From Streptomyces radicis (GTDB lineage Bacteria; Actinomycetota; Actinomycetes; Streptomycetales; Streptomycetaceae), in contig NZ_RBDY01000010.1 in NCBI RefSeq assembly GCF_003626575.1, positions 163,845 through 227,844 of the forward strand: 64,000 nt of DNA, given 5' to 3'. The notes under the pieces are model-generated. The model searched no databases. It was not told the origin of the DNA and saw only the letters and a list, made by a program, of their open reading frames with translations. Position 1 is the first letter of the stretch; every line of letters starts with the position of its first letter. This document shows positions 32,967-41,291 of the stretch, in pieces. The position numbers and the translations under genes are program-made.

Positions 32967-33036
32967 ACGTTACCGGTGAGCCGCCATGATGTGGTAACTG
33001 TCACAGTTACCATCAGACGCGCCCAACGGGTAACGC
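32967..33036. promoter_or_regulatory. Symmetric divergent promoters built into a nested palindrome
   Basis: The perfect palindrome GGTAACTGT-C-ACAGTTACC (32993-33011) is flanked by outer half sites CGTTACC (32968-32974) and GGTAACG (33029-33035) with nearly the same centre. Leftward promoter: TTACCA (complement of 32992-32997), 19 bases, TAACGT (complement of 32967-32972). Rightward promoter: TTACCA (33007-33012), 18 bases, TAACGC (33031-33036). Each -35 is an arm of the inner dyad and each -10 is an outer half site. One bound regulator would shut both genes. Confidence 0.75.
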
Positions 33037-33054
33037 GCGTGGAAGGAGAAGCAC

Positions 33055-33432
33055 ATGGCCATCGCCACGCTGGGGGTCACCGTCCTGGACTGTCCCGAGC
33101 CGCGCGCGCTCGCGGCGTTCTACGCCGCGGTGCTCGACTGGAAGGTCGCCGAGGACCGCAGCGACGACGCGTGGGTCGAGCTCGACGGGCCGCACGGGCG
33201 GACGCTGGCGTTCCAGCGGTCCGAGGGGTACCGGGCGCCGAGCTGGCCGGGCACGGAGCACGCGCAGCAGTTCCACCTGGACCTGGACGTGCCGAAGCAG
33301 CGCCTCGACGAGGCCGAGGGCGAGGTGCTGCGGCTCGGCGCCACGCTGCTCGAGGGCGACAACGGGGGCAGTCGCGGCTGGCGGGTCTACGCGGACCCGG
33401 TGGGTCACCCGTTCTGCCTCTGCGCCCAGTGA
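33055..33432 (+). CDS. VOC-family (glyoxalase/bleomycin resistance-like) protein
   Basis: A 125-residue vicinal-oxygen-chelate protein. TLGVTVLDCPEPRALAAFYAAVLDWKV is the first beta-alpha-beta unit, HLDLDVPKQRLDEAEGEVLRLGATLL the second, and YADPVGHPFCLC the terminal metal-edge strand. The subfamily is small single-domain lyase-like proteins of unknown substrate. AAGGAG lies nine bases before the ATG. Divergent from the CGNR zinc-finger gene, which probably controls it. Confidence 0.88.
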   Translation: MAIATLGVTVLDCPEPRALAAFYAAVLDWKVAEDRSDDAWVELDGPHGRTLAFQRSEGYRAPSWPGTEHAQQFHLDLDVPKQRLDEAEGEVLRLGATLLEGDNGGSRGWRVYADPVGHPFCLCAQ

Positions 33433-33468
33433 CCCGGGCGGCCCGGTGACAGGGGTGGGGTGAGGCAC

Positions 33469-33495
33469 GCCGCCGGGCGCGGGGGGCCCGGCGGC
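33469..33495. terminator. Hairpin between convergent VOC and LCP genes
   Basis: GCCGCCGGGC and GCCCGGCGGC (33469-33478, 33486-33495), a perfect 10-bp stem with a 7-base loop, between two converging stops. Confidence 0.75.
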
Positions 33496-33502
33496 GGTCG
33501 GC

Positions 33503-34801
33503 TCACTCGGTGGTGACGGTGACCTGCTCGTCGTTCTCCAGCTGGGAGATCAGCTGCTCGGTCAGCTCCATGTCCCACAGCACCGCCGAGCCGTGCTCGG
33601 TGGCGTAGCCGGGGTCGGCGACCGGGATGTTCATGCGCTCGGCGCCGCGCATCCCCCAGAACATCGCGCGCAGGCTCCACAGGCTCATGTCCTCGTCCAC
33701 GATGAGCGCGTCGAGCCCGGCGTTCATGGTCGGGAAGAGTGTGAACGGGTTGAGCAGCGTCGAGGGCGACGCGGCCTGGTCGGCGAGCGTCCCGAGGAAC
33801 TCCTGCTGGTTCTGGGTGCGCCCCAGGTCGCCCATGGCCTCCTGGTACCGCTGCCGGTTGAACGCCAGCGACTCGGCGCCGTTCAGCTGGTGGCAGCCCG
33901 CCTCGAAGTCGGCGCCCGAGTTCTCGTCCTGGATCGGCTCGTCGAAGCACATCTCGACGCCGCCGAGGGCGTCCACCACGTTGGCGAAGCCGCCGAACCC
34001 GATCTCGGCGTAGTGGTCGATGCGCAGCCCGGTGTTGTACTCGATCGTGCGGACCAGCAGCTCGGGGCCCTCGATCGCGTAGGCGGCGTTGAGCTTCTGC
34101 TGCTGCGCGGGTATCCGGTTCCCCGAGACCGAGCCGGTGAACTCGGGAATGGTCACCCATGAGTCGCGCGGCAGGCTGACCATCGTGTTCCCGTTGTCGC
34201 CCACGTGCAGGATCATGATCGTGTCCGTGCGCTGCCCCTCGGTGGAGCCGGTGTGCAGCTCCTGCTGCTCCTCCTCGCTCATCCCCTCGCGGCTGTCGGA
34301 GCCGACGATCAGGTAGTTGGTGCCCTGTCCGCCGGTCGGCCGGTCCTCGACGGAGGCCAGGTCGACCTCGCGGCGCAGCTTGCCGTCCGCCCAGAAGTAG
34401 ATGCCCACGCCCGTCACCAGCAGCACCAGGGCCAGCGCGAGCGCCGTGAAGCCGATGCGGCGGCGCCAGTTGACCGGGCCGCGCGGGCGGCGCGGCCCGG
34501 GGTCGCGGTCGTCATAGGGGTCGTGGCCTTCGGGCGGGGGCGGGGGTGGGGGAGGCGCGGGGGAGCGGCGGCCCTGGCCGTTGCCCTGGTAGAGCTGGCC
34601 CTCGTTGTATCCGGAGTCGTACGCGTCGTCGTGCCGGGGCGCCCGCTGGCGCGGCGGTCTTCCGACGTGCGGCATGACCCGGGCGTTCTCGGGTCGGGCG
34701 CTGCCGCTGCCCTGTCCATAGCGGTCCTGACCCCTACCCCCCTGGGGATGCGGGGGGCGGGCCTGGTGGTCGTCGGTCCAACCGTCGGGCCAGTCGCTCA
34801 T
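33503..34801 (-). CDS. LytR-CpsA-Psr (LCP) family glycopolymer ligase, copy 1
   Basis: About 432 residues: a long Pro/Arg/Gln-rich cytoplasmic tail (1-110), one TM helix (about 116-136, IGFTALALALVLLVTGVGIYF) and an extracellular LCP domain. LIVGSDSREG, MVSLPRDSWVTIP, YAEIGFGGFANVVDALGGV and AFNRQRYQEAMGDLGRTQNQQEFL supply the pyrophosphate-binding Asp and Arg residues. LCP proteins move lipid-linked teichoic acid or other anionic glycans onto peptidoglycan. Start at ATG 34801 rather than the frame extending to 34852. No LytR_C domain, unlike copies 2 and 3. Confidence 0.92.
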   Translation of the reverse strand: MSDWPDGWTDDHQARPPHPQGGRGQDRYGQGSGSARPENARVMPHVGRPPRQRAPRHDDAYDSGYNEGQLYQGNGQGRRSPAPPPPPPPPEGHDPYDDRDPGPRRPRGPVNWRRRIGFTALALALVLLVTGVGIYFWADGKLRREVDLASVEDRPTGGQGTNYLIVGSDSREGMSEEEQQELHTGSTEGQRTDTIMILHVGDNGNTMVSLPRDSWVTIPEFTGSVSGNRIPAQQQKLNAAYAIEGPELLVRTIEYNTGLRIDHYAEIGFGGFANVVDALGGVEMCFDEPIQDENSGADFEAGCHQLNGAESLAFNRQRYQEAMGDLGRTQNQQEFLGTLADQAASPSTLLNPFTLFPTMNAGLDALIVDEDMSLWSLRAMFWGMRGAERMNIPVADPGYATEHGSAVLWDMELTEQLISQLENDEQVTVTTE

Positions 34802-34908
34802 GACATGCCAGTGTGCCGCCCCCGACCGCCGAACGGACAGCCGGGTCCGCACTGTGGCAGAGCTGATGCAATCCGCCGGGGCGCGCGACCCCGCTTACGC
34901 TTAGGCCC

Positions 34909-35415
34909 ATGGCCGACCTTCCGGGTAAACCCACCGCGGCGTCCCGCACCACCCTGTCGCACATCATGACGCAGGCCGATGTGAACCTCCTGGGCACGGT
35001 GCACGGCGGCGTGATCATGAAGCTCGTCGACGACGCGGCCGGTGCGGTCGCGGGCCGCCACTCCGGCGGGCCCGCGGTCACGGCGTCGATGGACGAGATG
35101 GTCTTCCTCGAGCCGGTCAAGGTCGGCGACCTCGTGCATGTGCACGCCCAGGTCAACTGGACGGGCCGCACCTCCATGGAGATCGGCGTCAAGGTGCTGG
35201 CCGAGCGGTGGAACGAGTCGACGCCCGCGACCCGCGTCGGCACCGCCTATCTGGTCTTCGCCGCGGTCGACGAGGGCGGCAGGCCGCGCCCCGTGCCGCC
35301 CGTCGTCCCGGGCGACGACCGCGACCGCCGCCGCTTCCAGGAGGCGCAGATCCGCCGCACGCACCGGCTGGCCAGGCGCAGGGAGATCATGGAGCTGCGC
35401 AAGCGCCCGCTGTAG
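34909..35415 (+). CDS. Acyl-CoA thioesterase (hotdog fold, YciA/BACH-like)
   Basis: A 168-residue hotdog thioesterase. HIMTQADVNLLGTVHGGVIMKLVDDAAG (about 18-45) contains the catalytic Asn/Asp region of the 4HBT family. TASMDEMVFLEPVKVGDLVHVHAQV and GRTSMEIGVKVLAE complete the core. It hydrolyses fatty acyl-CoA to free acid. The basic Arg-rich C-terminus is typical. TACGCT (34896-34901) lies seven bases before the ATG at 34909, predicting a leaderless transcript. Confidence 0.92.
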   Translation: MADLPGKPTAASRTTLSHIMTQADVNLLGTVHGGVIMKLVDDAAGAVAGRHSGGPAVTASMDEMVFLEPVKVGDLVHVHAQVNWTGRTSMEIGVKVLAERWNESTPATRVGTAYLVFAAVDEGGRPRPVPPVVPGDDRDRRRFQEAQIRRTHRLARRREIMELRKRPL

Positions 35416-35449
35416 CCGGGGCGTCGAGCCCCGAGGGTGGCCCCGGGGC

Positions 35450-35854
35450 TCAGCCCGCCTCGCGCGCGGCCCGCCACCTGGCGACCTCGGCGTCCACGTC
35501 GAACGGCGCGAGGTTCAGCGGAGGGCCGTCCGGCGGGCGGCGGATCGCCTCGCGGATCTTGACGTTGACCTCGTCGAGGAGCGCGCGCACCTCAGGCTCG
35601 GAGCGGGCCAGGTCCACCGCGGCGCGGGCGTCCTCGGCCTCCTTGCGCAGCGCGAGCGTCGGCGGCAGGTACGAAAGGCCCTCGCGCGCCATCTTCTCCC
35701 GCACCCACCACAGCTCGTCGTACGGCTGGCTCAGCCCGCGCAACGGCTTGCCCGCGCCCGGCAGATCGGCGAGCTCGCCCCGCTCCTCGGCCTCGCGGAT
35801 CCGCCGGTCGACCCAGGACTCGAAGGGCACGCCCGGTGGCTTGCGTTCGGTCAT
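35450..35854 (-). CDS. DUF1992 (DnaJ subfamily C member 28 conserved domain) protein
   Basis: A 134-residue single-domain protein. SWVDRRIREAEERGELADLPGAGKPLRGL (about 13-41), YDELWWVREKMAREGLSYLPPTLALRKE and the C-terminal INxRIREAIRR-like VNVKIREAIRRPPDGPPL are the diagnostic pieces of DUF1992. It lacks a J domain. Bacterial members are small and uncharacterised. ATG at 35854 behind AAGGGGAGT; an upstream open frame is not part of the family. Confidence 0.9.
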   Translation of the reverse strand: MTERKPPGVPFESWVDRRIREAEERGELADLPGAGKPLRGLSQPYDELWWVREKMAREGLSYLPPTLALRKEAEDARAAVDLARSEPEVRALLDEVNVKIREAIRRPPDGPPLNLAPFDVDAEVARWRAAREAG

Positions 35855-35910
35855 CGTCCCACTCCCCTTCGCCCTTTCCCTCGACACCACCTCTTCCAGG
35901 GTAAAGAGGA

Positions 35911-36843
35911 CTACAAGCGGGCGATCCTGGCGTGGCGTTGGCGGGGCGCGCGGCGGGGCGGCGCGATCCCGGTGAGCAGGACGAGCCGCGCGGCCCTGTG
36001 GCGCTGCCCCGCGTAGGGCGCGAGCAGCTCCAGCATCCGGTCGTCGTCCGCGTCCCGTTCGCCGCCGAGCGCGTAGCCGACGATCCTCGGCAGGTGCAGG
36101 TCGCCGACGGTGAGGGCGTCGGGGTCGCCGTTGGCGCGTTGCAGCGTCTCCGCCGCGGTCCACGGGCCGATGCCGGGCACGGCCGTCAGGCGCGCCATGG
36201 CCTCGGGCAGCGCCATCGCCGCCGCCTCCTCCATGCGCCGCGCGACCCGCGCCGCGCGCACCACCGCGGCGGAGCGCTTGGGGTCCACGCCCGCGCGGTG
36301 CCACTCCCACGAGGGGATGAGGACGAACGCCCGCGGCTCGGGCATCACATACATCCCCGCCGCCGCCCCGGGCCCTGGCGCGGGCTCGCCGTACCACCTG
36401 AGCAGCAGCCGCCAGGCCCGGTACGCCTCCTCGGTGGTGACCCGCTGCTCGAGGACCGAGGGGATCAGCGACTCCATCACCAGACCCGTGCGGATCAGCC
36501 TGACCCCGGGGTTGCGGCGCAGCGACTCGGCGATCAGCGGGTGGTGGGGGACGAACGCCTCGGGCTCGTCGTCGGCGCCGAGCAGCGCGGGCAGCCGGTC
36601 GAGCGCCCACGCGGCGCCCGGGCCCCACGCGGCCGCGGTCACCCGGGGCGCCGCGCCGTCCGCCGCCTCCGTCAGCCGCAGGGTCGCCGGGCCCGCCGGC
36701 GTGCGGGTCGCGCGCCACACCACCCCGTCGCGCCCCGCGCGGAACGCCGGGTCATCAGGGCCGCGCCGCAGCACGAGCATGCTGCGGCGCAGGTCGAAGG
36801 GGCCAGGGGGGCGAAAGGCGCGGGTGAGGCTGGGGTCCGGCAC
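35911..36843 (-). CDS. AlkA-like DNA-3-methyladenine glycosylase (HhH-GPD)
   Basis: A 310-residue base-excision glycosylase. The helix-hairpin-helix LTAVPGIGPWTAAETLQRANGDPDALTVGDLHLP (about 222-255) ends in the catalytic aspartate (VGDLHLP). ESLIPSVLEQRVTTEEAYRAWRLL is the conserved helix preceding the DNA-binding face. Substrate would be alkylated purines. GTG start at 36843 with TAGCCT eight bases upstream (complement of 36852-36857), so probably leaderless. Confidence 0.92.
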   Translation of the reverse strand: MPDPSLTRAFRPPGPFDLRRSMLVLRRGPDDPAFRAGRDGVVWRATRTPAGPATLRLTEAADGAAPRVTAAAWGPGAAWALDRLPALLGADDEPEAFVPHHPLIAESLRRNPGVRLIRTGLVMESLIPSVLEQRVTTEEAYRAWRLLLRWYGEPAPGPGAAAGMYVMPEPRAFVLIPSWEWHRAGVDPKRSAAVVRAARVARRMEEAAAMALPEAMARLTAVPGIGPWTAAETLQRANGDPDALTVGDLHLPRIVGYALGGERDADDDRMLELLAPYAGQRHRAARLVLLTGIAPPRRAPRQRHARIARL

Positions 36844-36880
36844 GGTCGAACAGGCTAACGGTTTCCCCGCGCGCCCCCCG

Positions 36881-38104
36881 TCACCGGCCCTGGAGGCGGT
36901 GGGCCGTGTCGCGGATGGTCGGCAGGTCGTCGTAGAGCGCGTCGCCGGGGCACTCGGTGGCGTAGCCGTCGCGGTGGCCCGAGATGTTGTTGAGCTTGAC
37001 CGTGGTGCCCACGGGGTACTTCCCGCCGCCCGACGTGCGGTTGGCGCTGGCCGCGGGGTCGCGGTCGTGCAGGCCGAGCTTCCACGCGGTCAGCAGCGAC
37101 AGCGCGTCCCGCACGTCACGGCCCGGGTCGGTGCTCGAGTAGGTGCCGAGGACGGCCACGCCCATGCTGTTGTGGTTGAACCCGTAGGTGTGCGCGCCCT
37201 GCACGGGCAGGGCGACGCCGCCCGCGCGGCCCTCGTAGATCGTTCCGCACTTGTCGACGAAGAAGTTGTAGCCCACGTCGCGCCAGCCCTGGCTCTCCAC
37301 GTGGTAGCGGTAGATGCCGCGCAGCAGCGAAGGGGCCTCGGAGCACGCGTAGTTGTTGCCGCCCGCGGTGTGGTGGACGAACGCCGTCTTGACCGAGTCG
37401 GTGTAGACGAAGCCGCTCTCCCGCAGGCCCTCGTCCGCGCCCCACTGGGAGCGGATGACGATGGGCGGGCGCGGCCCCTCGTGGTCGCCCGCGGCGGCGC
37501 CGCCGCCTGGCGCGACCTCGCCGGCGAGCTCCCCGTCCGCCTCGCCCACGCCGGGGTCGATCAGCTCGACCGAGAGCCCGTCGGGCAGCTCGGCGGCCCG
37601 CGCGCCCCCGCCCGGCTCGACCCGGACGTGCACCCCGTCGGAGGCGCCGACCCAGCGGGGCGCGGTGCCGCCGCGCACGTGGTCGGCGCCCGCCTCGGCG
37701 GTGCCGGGGTCGGGCGCGTGGTCGGCGCCGGGCTCCAGGGCCAGCCAGTCCGACCAGTCCCCGGTCGCCGCGTCCCTCGCGCGCACCTGCACTGTGCCGT
37801 TCAGCTCGTCGGACGGGTCGTCCCAGACGACGCCGAGCAGCGAGAACGGGTCGGTGTCCGTGGCGGGAAGGCCACGCGTGCCCAGGGGCTCGACGGGCTC
37901 GGGCGACCCGCCGCCGGGATCGCCGCCCGAGCGGGTCTCGAAGTCGAGGGGTCGTAGCGCGAGCGACTGCGTGCCGCCGGCCCGCGCGCCCGCCTCCGCG
38001 GGCTGCGCGACCGCGCTGCCCGGCAGCAGCAGGGGGAGGGCGACGGCGGCCGCGCAGGCAGCGCCGATCGCGGAAGCAAGAGGAGATACCAGAAATGAGC
38101 GCAT
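36881..38104 (-). CDS. Secreted peptidoglycan recognition protein / N-acetylmuramoyl-L-alanine amidase (amidase_2)
   Basis: 407 residues: a signal peptide (1-34, ending GSAVAQP), an acidic, low-complexity middle region of about 175 residues, and a PGRP/amidase_2 domain from about residue 215. IRSQWGADEGLRESGFVYTD, FVHHTAGGNNYACSE, YNFFVDKCGTIYEGRAGG and GHRDGYATECPGD give the two zinc histidines, the tyrosine and the cysteine/threonine site. It should cut the amide between MurNAc and L-alanine in the wall. ATG at 38104 is fixed by the signal peptide; the longer frame to 38284 lacks one. Confidence 0.93.
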   Translation of the reverse strand: MRSFLVSPLASAIGAACAAAVALPLLLPGSAVAQPAEAGARAGGTQSLALRPLDFETRSGGDPGGGSPEPVEPLGTRGLPATDTDPFSLLGVVWDDPSDELNGTVQVRARDAATGDWSDWLALEPGADHAPDPGTAEAGADHVRGGTAPRWVGASDGVHVRVEPGGGARAAELPDGLSVELIDPGVGEADGELAGEVAPGGGAAAGDHEGPRPPIVIRSQWGADEGLRESGFVYTDSVKTAFVHHTAGGNNYACSEAPSLLRGIYRYHVESQGWRDVGYNFFVDKCGTIYEGRAGGVALPVQGAHTYGFNHNSMGVAVLGTYSSTDPGRDVRDALSLLTAWKLGLHDRDPAASANRTSGGGKYPVGTTVKLNNISGHRDGYATECPGDALYDDLPTIRDTAHRLQGR

Positions 38105-38231
38105 ATCTGGATCTTCCGCACAGAATCCAACCGCTGTCCATCGGTGGGTGACCGAACGATGACCCTGGGTCAGGCGGGGCCGCCCCGCCCGTCCACCGCC
38201 GGGAGCGGCGCCCCCGCGTACCCTTGCGCCG

Positions 38232-38984
38232 ATGAACATCCACGACCGCACCCCCGCCGACCTGCTGCGTTCCGCGCTCGCCACGGATGGCGCCCGGCCG
38301 CTGGTGACGTACTACGACGACGCCACCGGGGAACGGGTCGAGCTGTCCGTGGCCACCCTCGCCAATTGGGTGGCCAAGACGGCCAATCTCCTCCAGGACG
38401 AGCTGGCCGCCGAGCGCGGCGACCGGCTCGCGCTCCACCTCCCCGCCCACTGGCAGACCGCCGTCTGGCTGCTCGCGTGCTCCGCCGCGGGCGTCGTCGC
38501 CGACGTCGGGGGCGACCCCGCCGCCGCCGACCTGGTGGTCAGCGGCCCCGACACGCTCGAGGCCGCGCGCGCGTGCCCGGGGGAGCGCGTTGCCCTCGCC
38601 CTGCGCCCCCTGGGCGCGCGGTTTCCCCGGCCGCCCGCCGGGTTCACCGACTACGCGGTGGCGGTGCCGGTCCAGCCGGACACGTTCGCCGCCTACGACC
38701 CGACCGGGCCGTCCGATGTCGCCTATGTCGTCGACGGCGCCGAACTCACCGGCGGCCTGGCCGTCGAACGGGCCCGCGCCGACGCCGACACCCTGGGCCT
38801 CACCACCGGCTCGCGCGTCATGTCCCTCGTGGGCTACGGCACTTGGGCCGGGATCTCCACGGGTCTGCTGGCCCCGCTCGCCGTCGGCGCCTCCGTGGTG
38901 CTCTGCCGCAACGCCGAACGCCTCGCCCCCGAGGCCCTCGCCGCGCGCCGGGAGAGTGAGCGCGTCACCCACTTCGCCGACTGA
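38232..38984 (+). CDS. TIGR03089-family protein (truncated acyl-CoA-synthetase-like)
   Basis: A 250-residue protein of an actinobacteria-only family. It resembles the N-terminal part of ANL adenylating enzymes: LVTYYDDATGERVELSVATLANWVAKTANLLQDELAAERGDRLAL and LACSAAGVVADVGGDP. The catalytic P-loop and the C-terminal cap are missing, so adenylation activity is unlikely; role unknown. TACCCT (38219-38224) lies seven bases before the ATG (leaderless). Found next to LCP and PGRP genes, as in other streptomycetes. Confidence 0.9.
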   Translation: MNIHDRTPADLLRSALATDGARPLVTYYDDATGERVELSVATLANWVAKTANLLQDELAAERGDRLALHLPAHWQTAVWLLACSAAGVVADVGGDPAAADLVVSGPDTLEAARACPGERVALALRPLGARFPRPPAGFTDYAVAVPVQPDTFAAYDPTGPSDVAYVVDGAELTGGLAVERARADADTLGLTTGSRVMSLVGYGTWAGISTGLLAPLAVGASVVLCRNAERLAPEALAARRESERVTHFAD

Positions 38985-39023
38985 CGGTGGCCGCCCGCGC
39001 CGGGCGCCCCCAGGATCGTGCCC

Positions 39024-39308
39024 ATGAGGGTGCCGCAACAGCCCACCTACCACCGGCTCGTCGCGCCGCGGCCCGAGCCGTCACCCGAGCCGCCGTCCGA
39101 GCCGGGATCCGGGCCGGGATCCGGGTCCGAGGCCCGCGGCGGCCACCGCTGGCCGCTGTGGCTGGCGTTGGCCGTGGCCGTCGCGCTCCTGGTGACCGCG
39201 GCGACGGGCTGGCTCCTCCACCATGGCGTTCCCCGGGGCTCCACGGCCCAGGGCGACCCCCGCGCGCCCCGGACCCACGCGTTCCCCGTTACGGATATCG
39301 ATCGTTAA
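39024..39308 (+). CDS. Small single-pass membrane protein, hypothetical
   Basis: About 94 residues: a Pro/Glu/Ser/Gly-rich N-terminus (including a short repeat from CCGGGATCCGGG), one TM helix (WPLWLALAVAVALLVTAATGWLL) and a short positive C-terminus. ATG at 39024 (GTG 39018 also possible). Similarly placed proteins are short in other streptomycetes. No function known; weak ribosome site makes it uncertain. Confidence 0.5.
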   Translation: MRVPQQPTYHRLVAPRPEPSPEPPSEPGSGPGSGSEARGGHRWPLWLALAVAVALLVTAATGWLLHHGVPRGSTAQGDPRAPRTHAFPVTDIDR

Positions 39309-39418
39309 TCCCATGCGAACGTAAAGAGAGCCGCTTCGAAAAACCCTGAAAAGGGTCACTAGCCGGATGATTACCCCCACCGCTCGAGGTGGTGTGTGTC
39401 ACCGCGATCGCAGGGCGC

Positions 39419-39448
39419 GGAACCTGGCGGCTAGTGTGTGCCGTCTGA
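39419..39448 (+). promoter_or_regulatory. Candidate SigE-type (ECF) promoter upstream of LCP copy 2
   Basis: GGAACCT (39419-39425), 16 bases, CGTCTGA (39442-39448). This matches the GGAAC...GTC form of envelope-stress SigE promoters in Streptomyces (consensus from memory). It lies 36 bases before the GTG of the LCP gene, whose product acts on the cell envelope, fitting a SigE target. Confidence 0.6.
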
Positions 39449-39483
39449 TCCTCTAGTAGGCACAGCGGAGGGCGCACGGACTC

Positions 39484-41256
39484 GTGGAAGCGCAGGGACG
39501 CGGGGGTGCGGGAGACATCGATCCCGCGGATCAGTGGGTGTTCAACCCGGAGACCGGTACCTACGAGCTGCGGCTGCCCGGGGCACGACAGGGCGAACGG
39601 CCGCAGCAGCAGGGACCGTCCTCGTCGAACCGGCCGCGCGGTTCACATAACGCTCCGCCGCCTCAGCGTCGCGGTCCGTCGTCGTCGGCGGCGACGGCGC
39701 CAGGTGAACGGGAGAAGTCGCCCGCGGGCGACCGGCCCGTTCCGCCGCAGCGCGACCGCCGCGCCACCGGCGGCGGGGGCAGCCGCCGCAAGGGCGCGAG
39801 CCGCAAGGCCAAGAAGCAACGCTCGCGCACCAAGAGGGTGTTCATGTGGATCGGCGGCACCCTCGCGATGCTGCTGATCGTCGGCTGCGCCGCCGGGTGG
39901 TACCTCTACAACCGGTTCAACAACAACATCGAGAAGTACGACGTCGGCATCGAGAACCCGTACCAGTCGGACGAGCCGGTCAACATCCTCTTCATCGGCA
40001 CCGATACGCGTGACGGCGACGGCAACGACAGCTACGGCGGCGACGCGAGCGAGGGCGCGGACACCACGATCCTCATGCACTTCTCCGAGGACCGCACCAA
40101 CGCCACGGGGCTGAGCATCCCGCGCGACCTGATCACCGACATCCCCGACTGCGAGGTCGTGCAGGAGGACGGGTCGACGGTCACCATCCCCGGCTCACAG
40201 GGGGTGCGCTTCAACCAGAGCATGGGCACCGACGGGCGCGACCCCGGCTGCGTGTGGCGCACGGTGGAGGAGCTGACCGGGGTCAGCATCAACCACTTCA
40301 TGATGGCCGACTTCAACGCCGTGAAGGACCTCTCGTCGGCGGTCGGCGGCGTGCCCGTCTGCGTCGAAGAGCCCATAGACGACCCCAAGTCCCACCTCCA
40401 ACTCGACGCGGGGAACCACGTGTTGGAGGGCGAGGAGGCGCTGGCGTTCGTCCGCACCCGCTACTCGGTCGGCACCGGGAGCGACCTCAGCAGGATCGAG
40501 CTCCAGCAGCAGTTCCTGGCGTCGATGGCCCGGCAGATCACCGAGCGCGACCTGCTCTCCAGCCTCGGCAGCTTCTACGACCTCGCCGACGCCGCCACCA
40601 AGGCCCTCGCGGTGGACACCGAGATCGGCAGCATCGACAAGCTCTACGGCCTCGCGTCCGAGGTCGGCCAGGTCCCGATGTCGGACATGACCTTTGTCAC
40701 CCTGCCCGTGGTCGACAACCCCGACGAGCCCGAGGACGCCAGGGCCACCGTCGTGCTGGACGAGGGCAGGGCCCGCCCGATCTTCCAGATGCTCCAGCAG
40801 GACGTCTCCATGACGGAGGACGGGAGCGAGGAGGGCGGCTCGGAGGAGGGCGGGGACGCCGAGGAGCAGCCCGAGGCCGTCCCGGCCGCCGATGTCCGGG
40901 TCGACGTCTACAACGGCGGCGACGTCATGGGCGCCGCCCAGGAGACGCTCGCCTGGATGCAGAACACCCATGGCATGACCCTGGCCACCAACGAGGGCAA
41001 CGCCGCGGCCCCCCAGGCGGAGACCACCCTGGAGTTCGGCAGCGACCAGGCGGGCATGGCCGCCACCCTGGCCGAGCTGATGGGCCTGCCGGACTCGGCG
41101 CTCCAGGAGGGGTCGGAGGACGCGGGCGACCAGCCGATGGTGCTGGTCCTCGGCGACGACTTCGCCGGCGCGGGCCAGCCCATCGAGGTCGCCCCCGAGC
41201 GGCCCGAGGACGTCGACGGCATCACGGCGGACGACGAGGACGTCTGCGCGTCATGA
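39484..41256 (+). CDS. LCP-LytR_C family glycopolymer ligase, copy 2
   Basis: 590 residues: a basic, disordered cytoplasmic part (1-115) with poly-Gln/Pro and a Lys/Arg cluster, a TM helix (about 120-140), an LCP domain (INILFIGTDTRDG-type, GLSIPRDLITDIP, FMMADFNAVKDLSSAVGGVPVC, AFVRTRYSVGTGSDLSRIELQQQFL) and a C-terminal LytR_C domain (about 470-560) after an acidic Glu/Gly linker. It transfers wall glycopolymers to peptidoglycan outside the membrane. GTG start at 39484. A SigE-like promoter precedes it. Confidence 0.92.
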   Translation: MEAQGRGGAGDIDPADQWVFNPETGTYELRLPGARQGERPQQQGPSSSNRPRGSHNAPPPQRRGPSSSAATAPGEREKSPAGDRPVPPQRDRRATGGGGSRRKGASRKAKKQRSRTKRVFMWIGGTLAMLLIVGCAAGWYLYNRFNNNIEKYDVGIENPYQSDEPVNILFIGTDTRDGDGNDSYGGDASEGADTTILMHFSEDRTNATGLSIPRDLITDIPDCEVVQEDGSTVTIPGSQGVRFNQSMGTDGRDPGCVWRTVEELTGVSINHFMMADFNAVKDLSSAVGGVPVCVEEPIDDPKSHLQLDAGNHVLEGEEALAFVRTRYSVGTGSDLSRIELQQQFLASMARQITERDLLSSLGSFYDLADAATKALAVDTEIGSIDKLYGLASEVGQVPMSDMTFVTLPVVDNPDEPEDARATVVLDEGRARPIFQMLQQDVSMTEDGSEEGGSEEGGDAEEQPEAVPAADVRVDVYNGGDVMGAAQETLAWMQNTHGMTLATNEGNAAAPQAETTLEFGSDQAGMAATLAELMGLPDSALQEGSEDAGDQPMVLVLGDDFAGAGQPIEVAPERPEDVDGITADDEDVCAS

Positions 41257-41291
41257 CGGCGCGGCGGATCTGAGGATTGTGGGGGATTCCC

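Noticed and set aside
32960..33013. Upstream ATG start (33013) for the CGNR gene
   Set aside because: It would place the coding start inside the palindromic operator and upstream of the -10 box; GTG 32959 fits the leaderless pattern and homolog N-termini.
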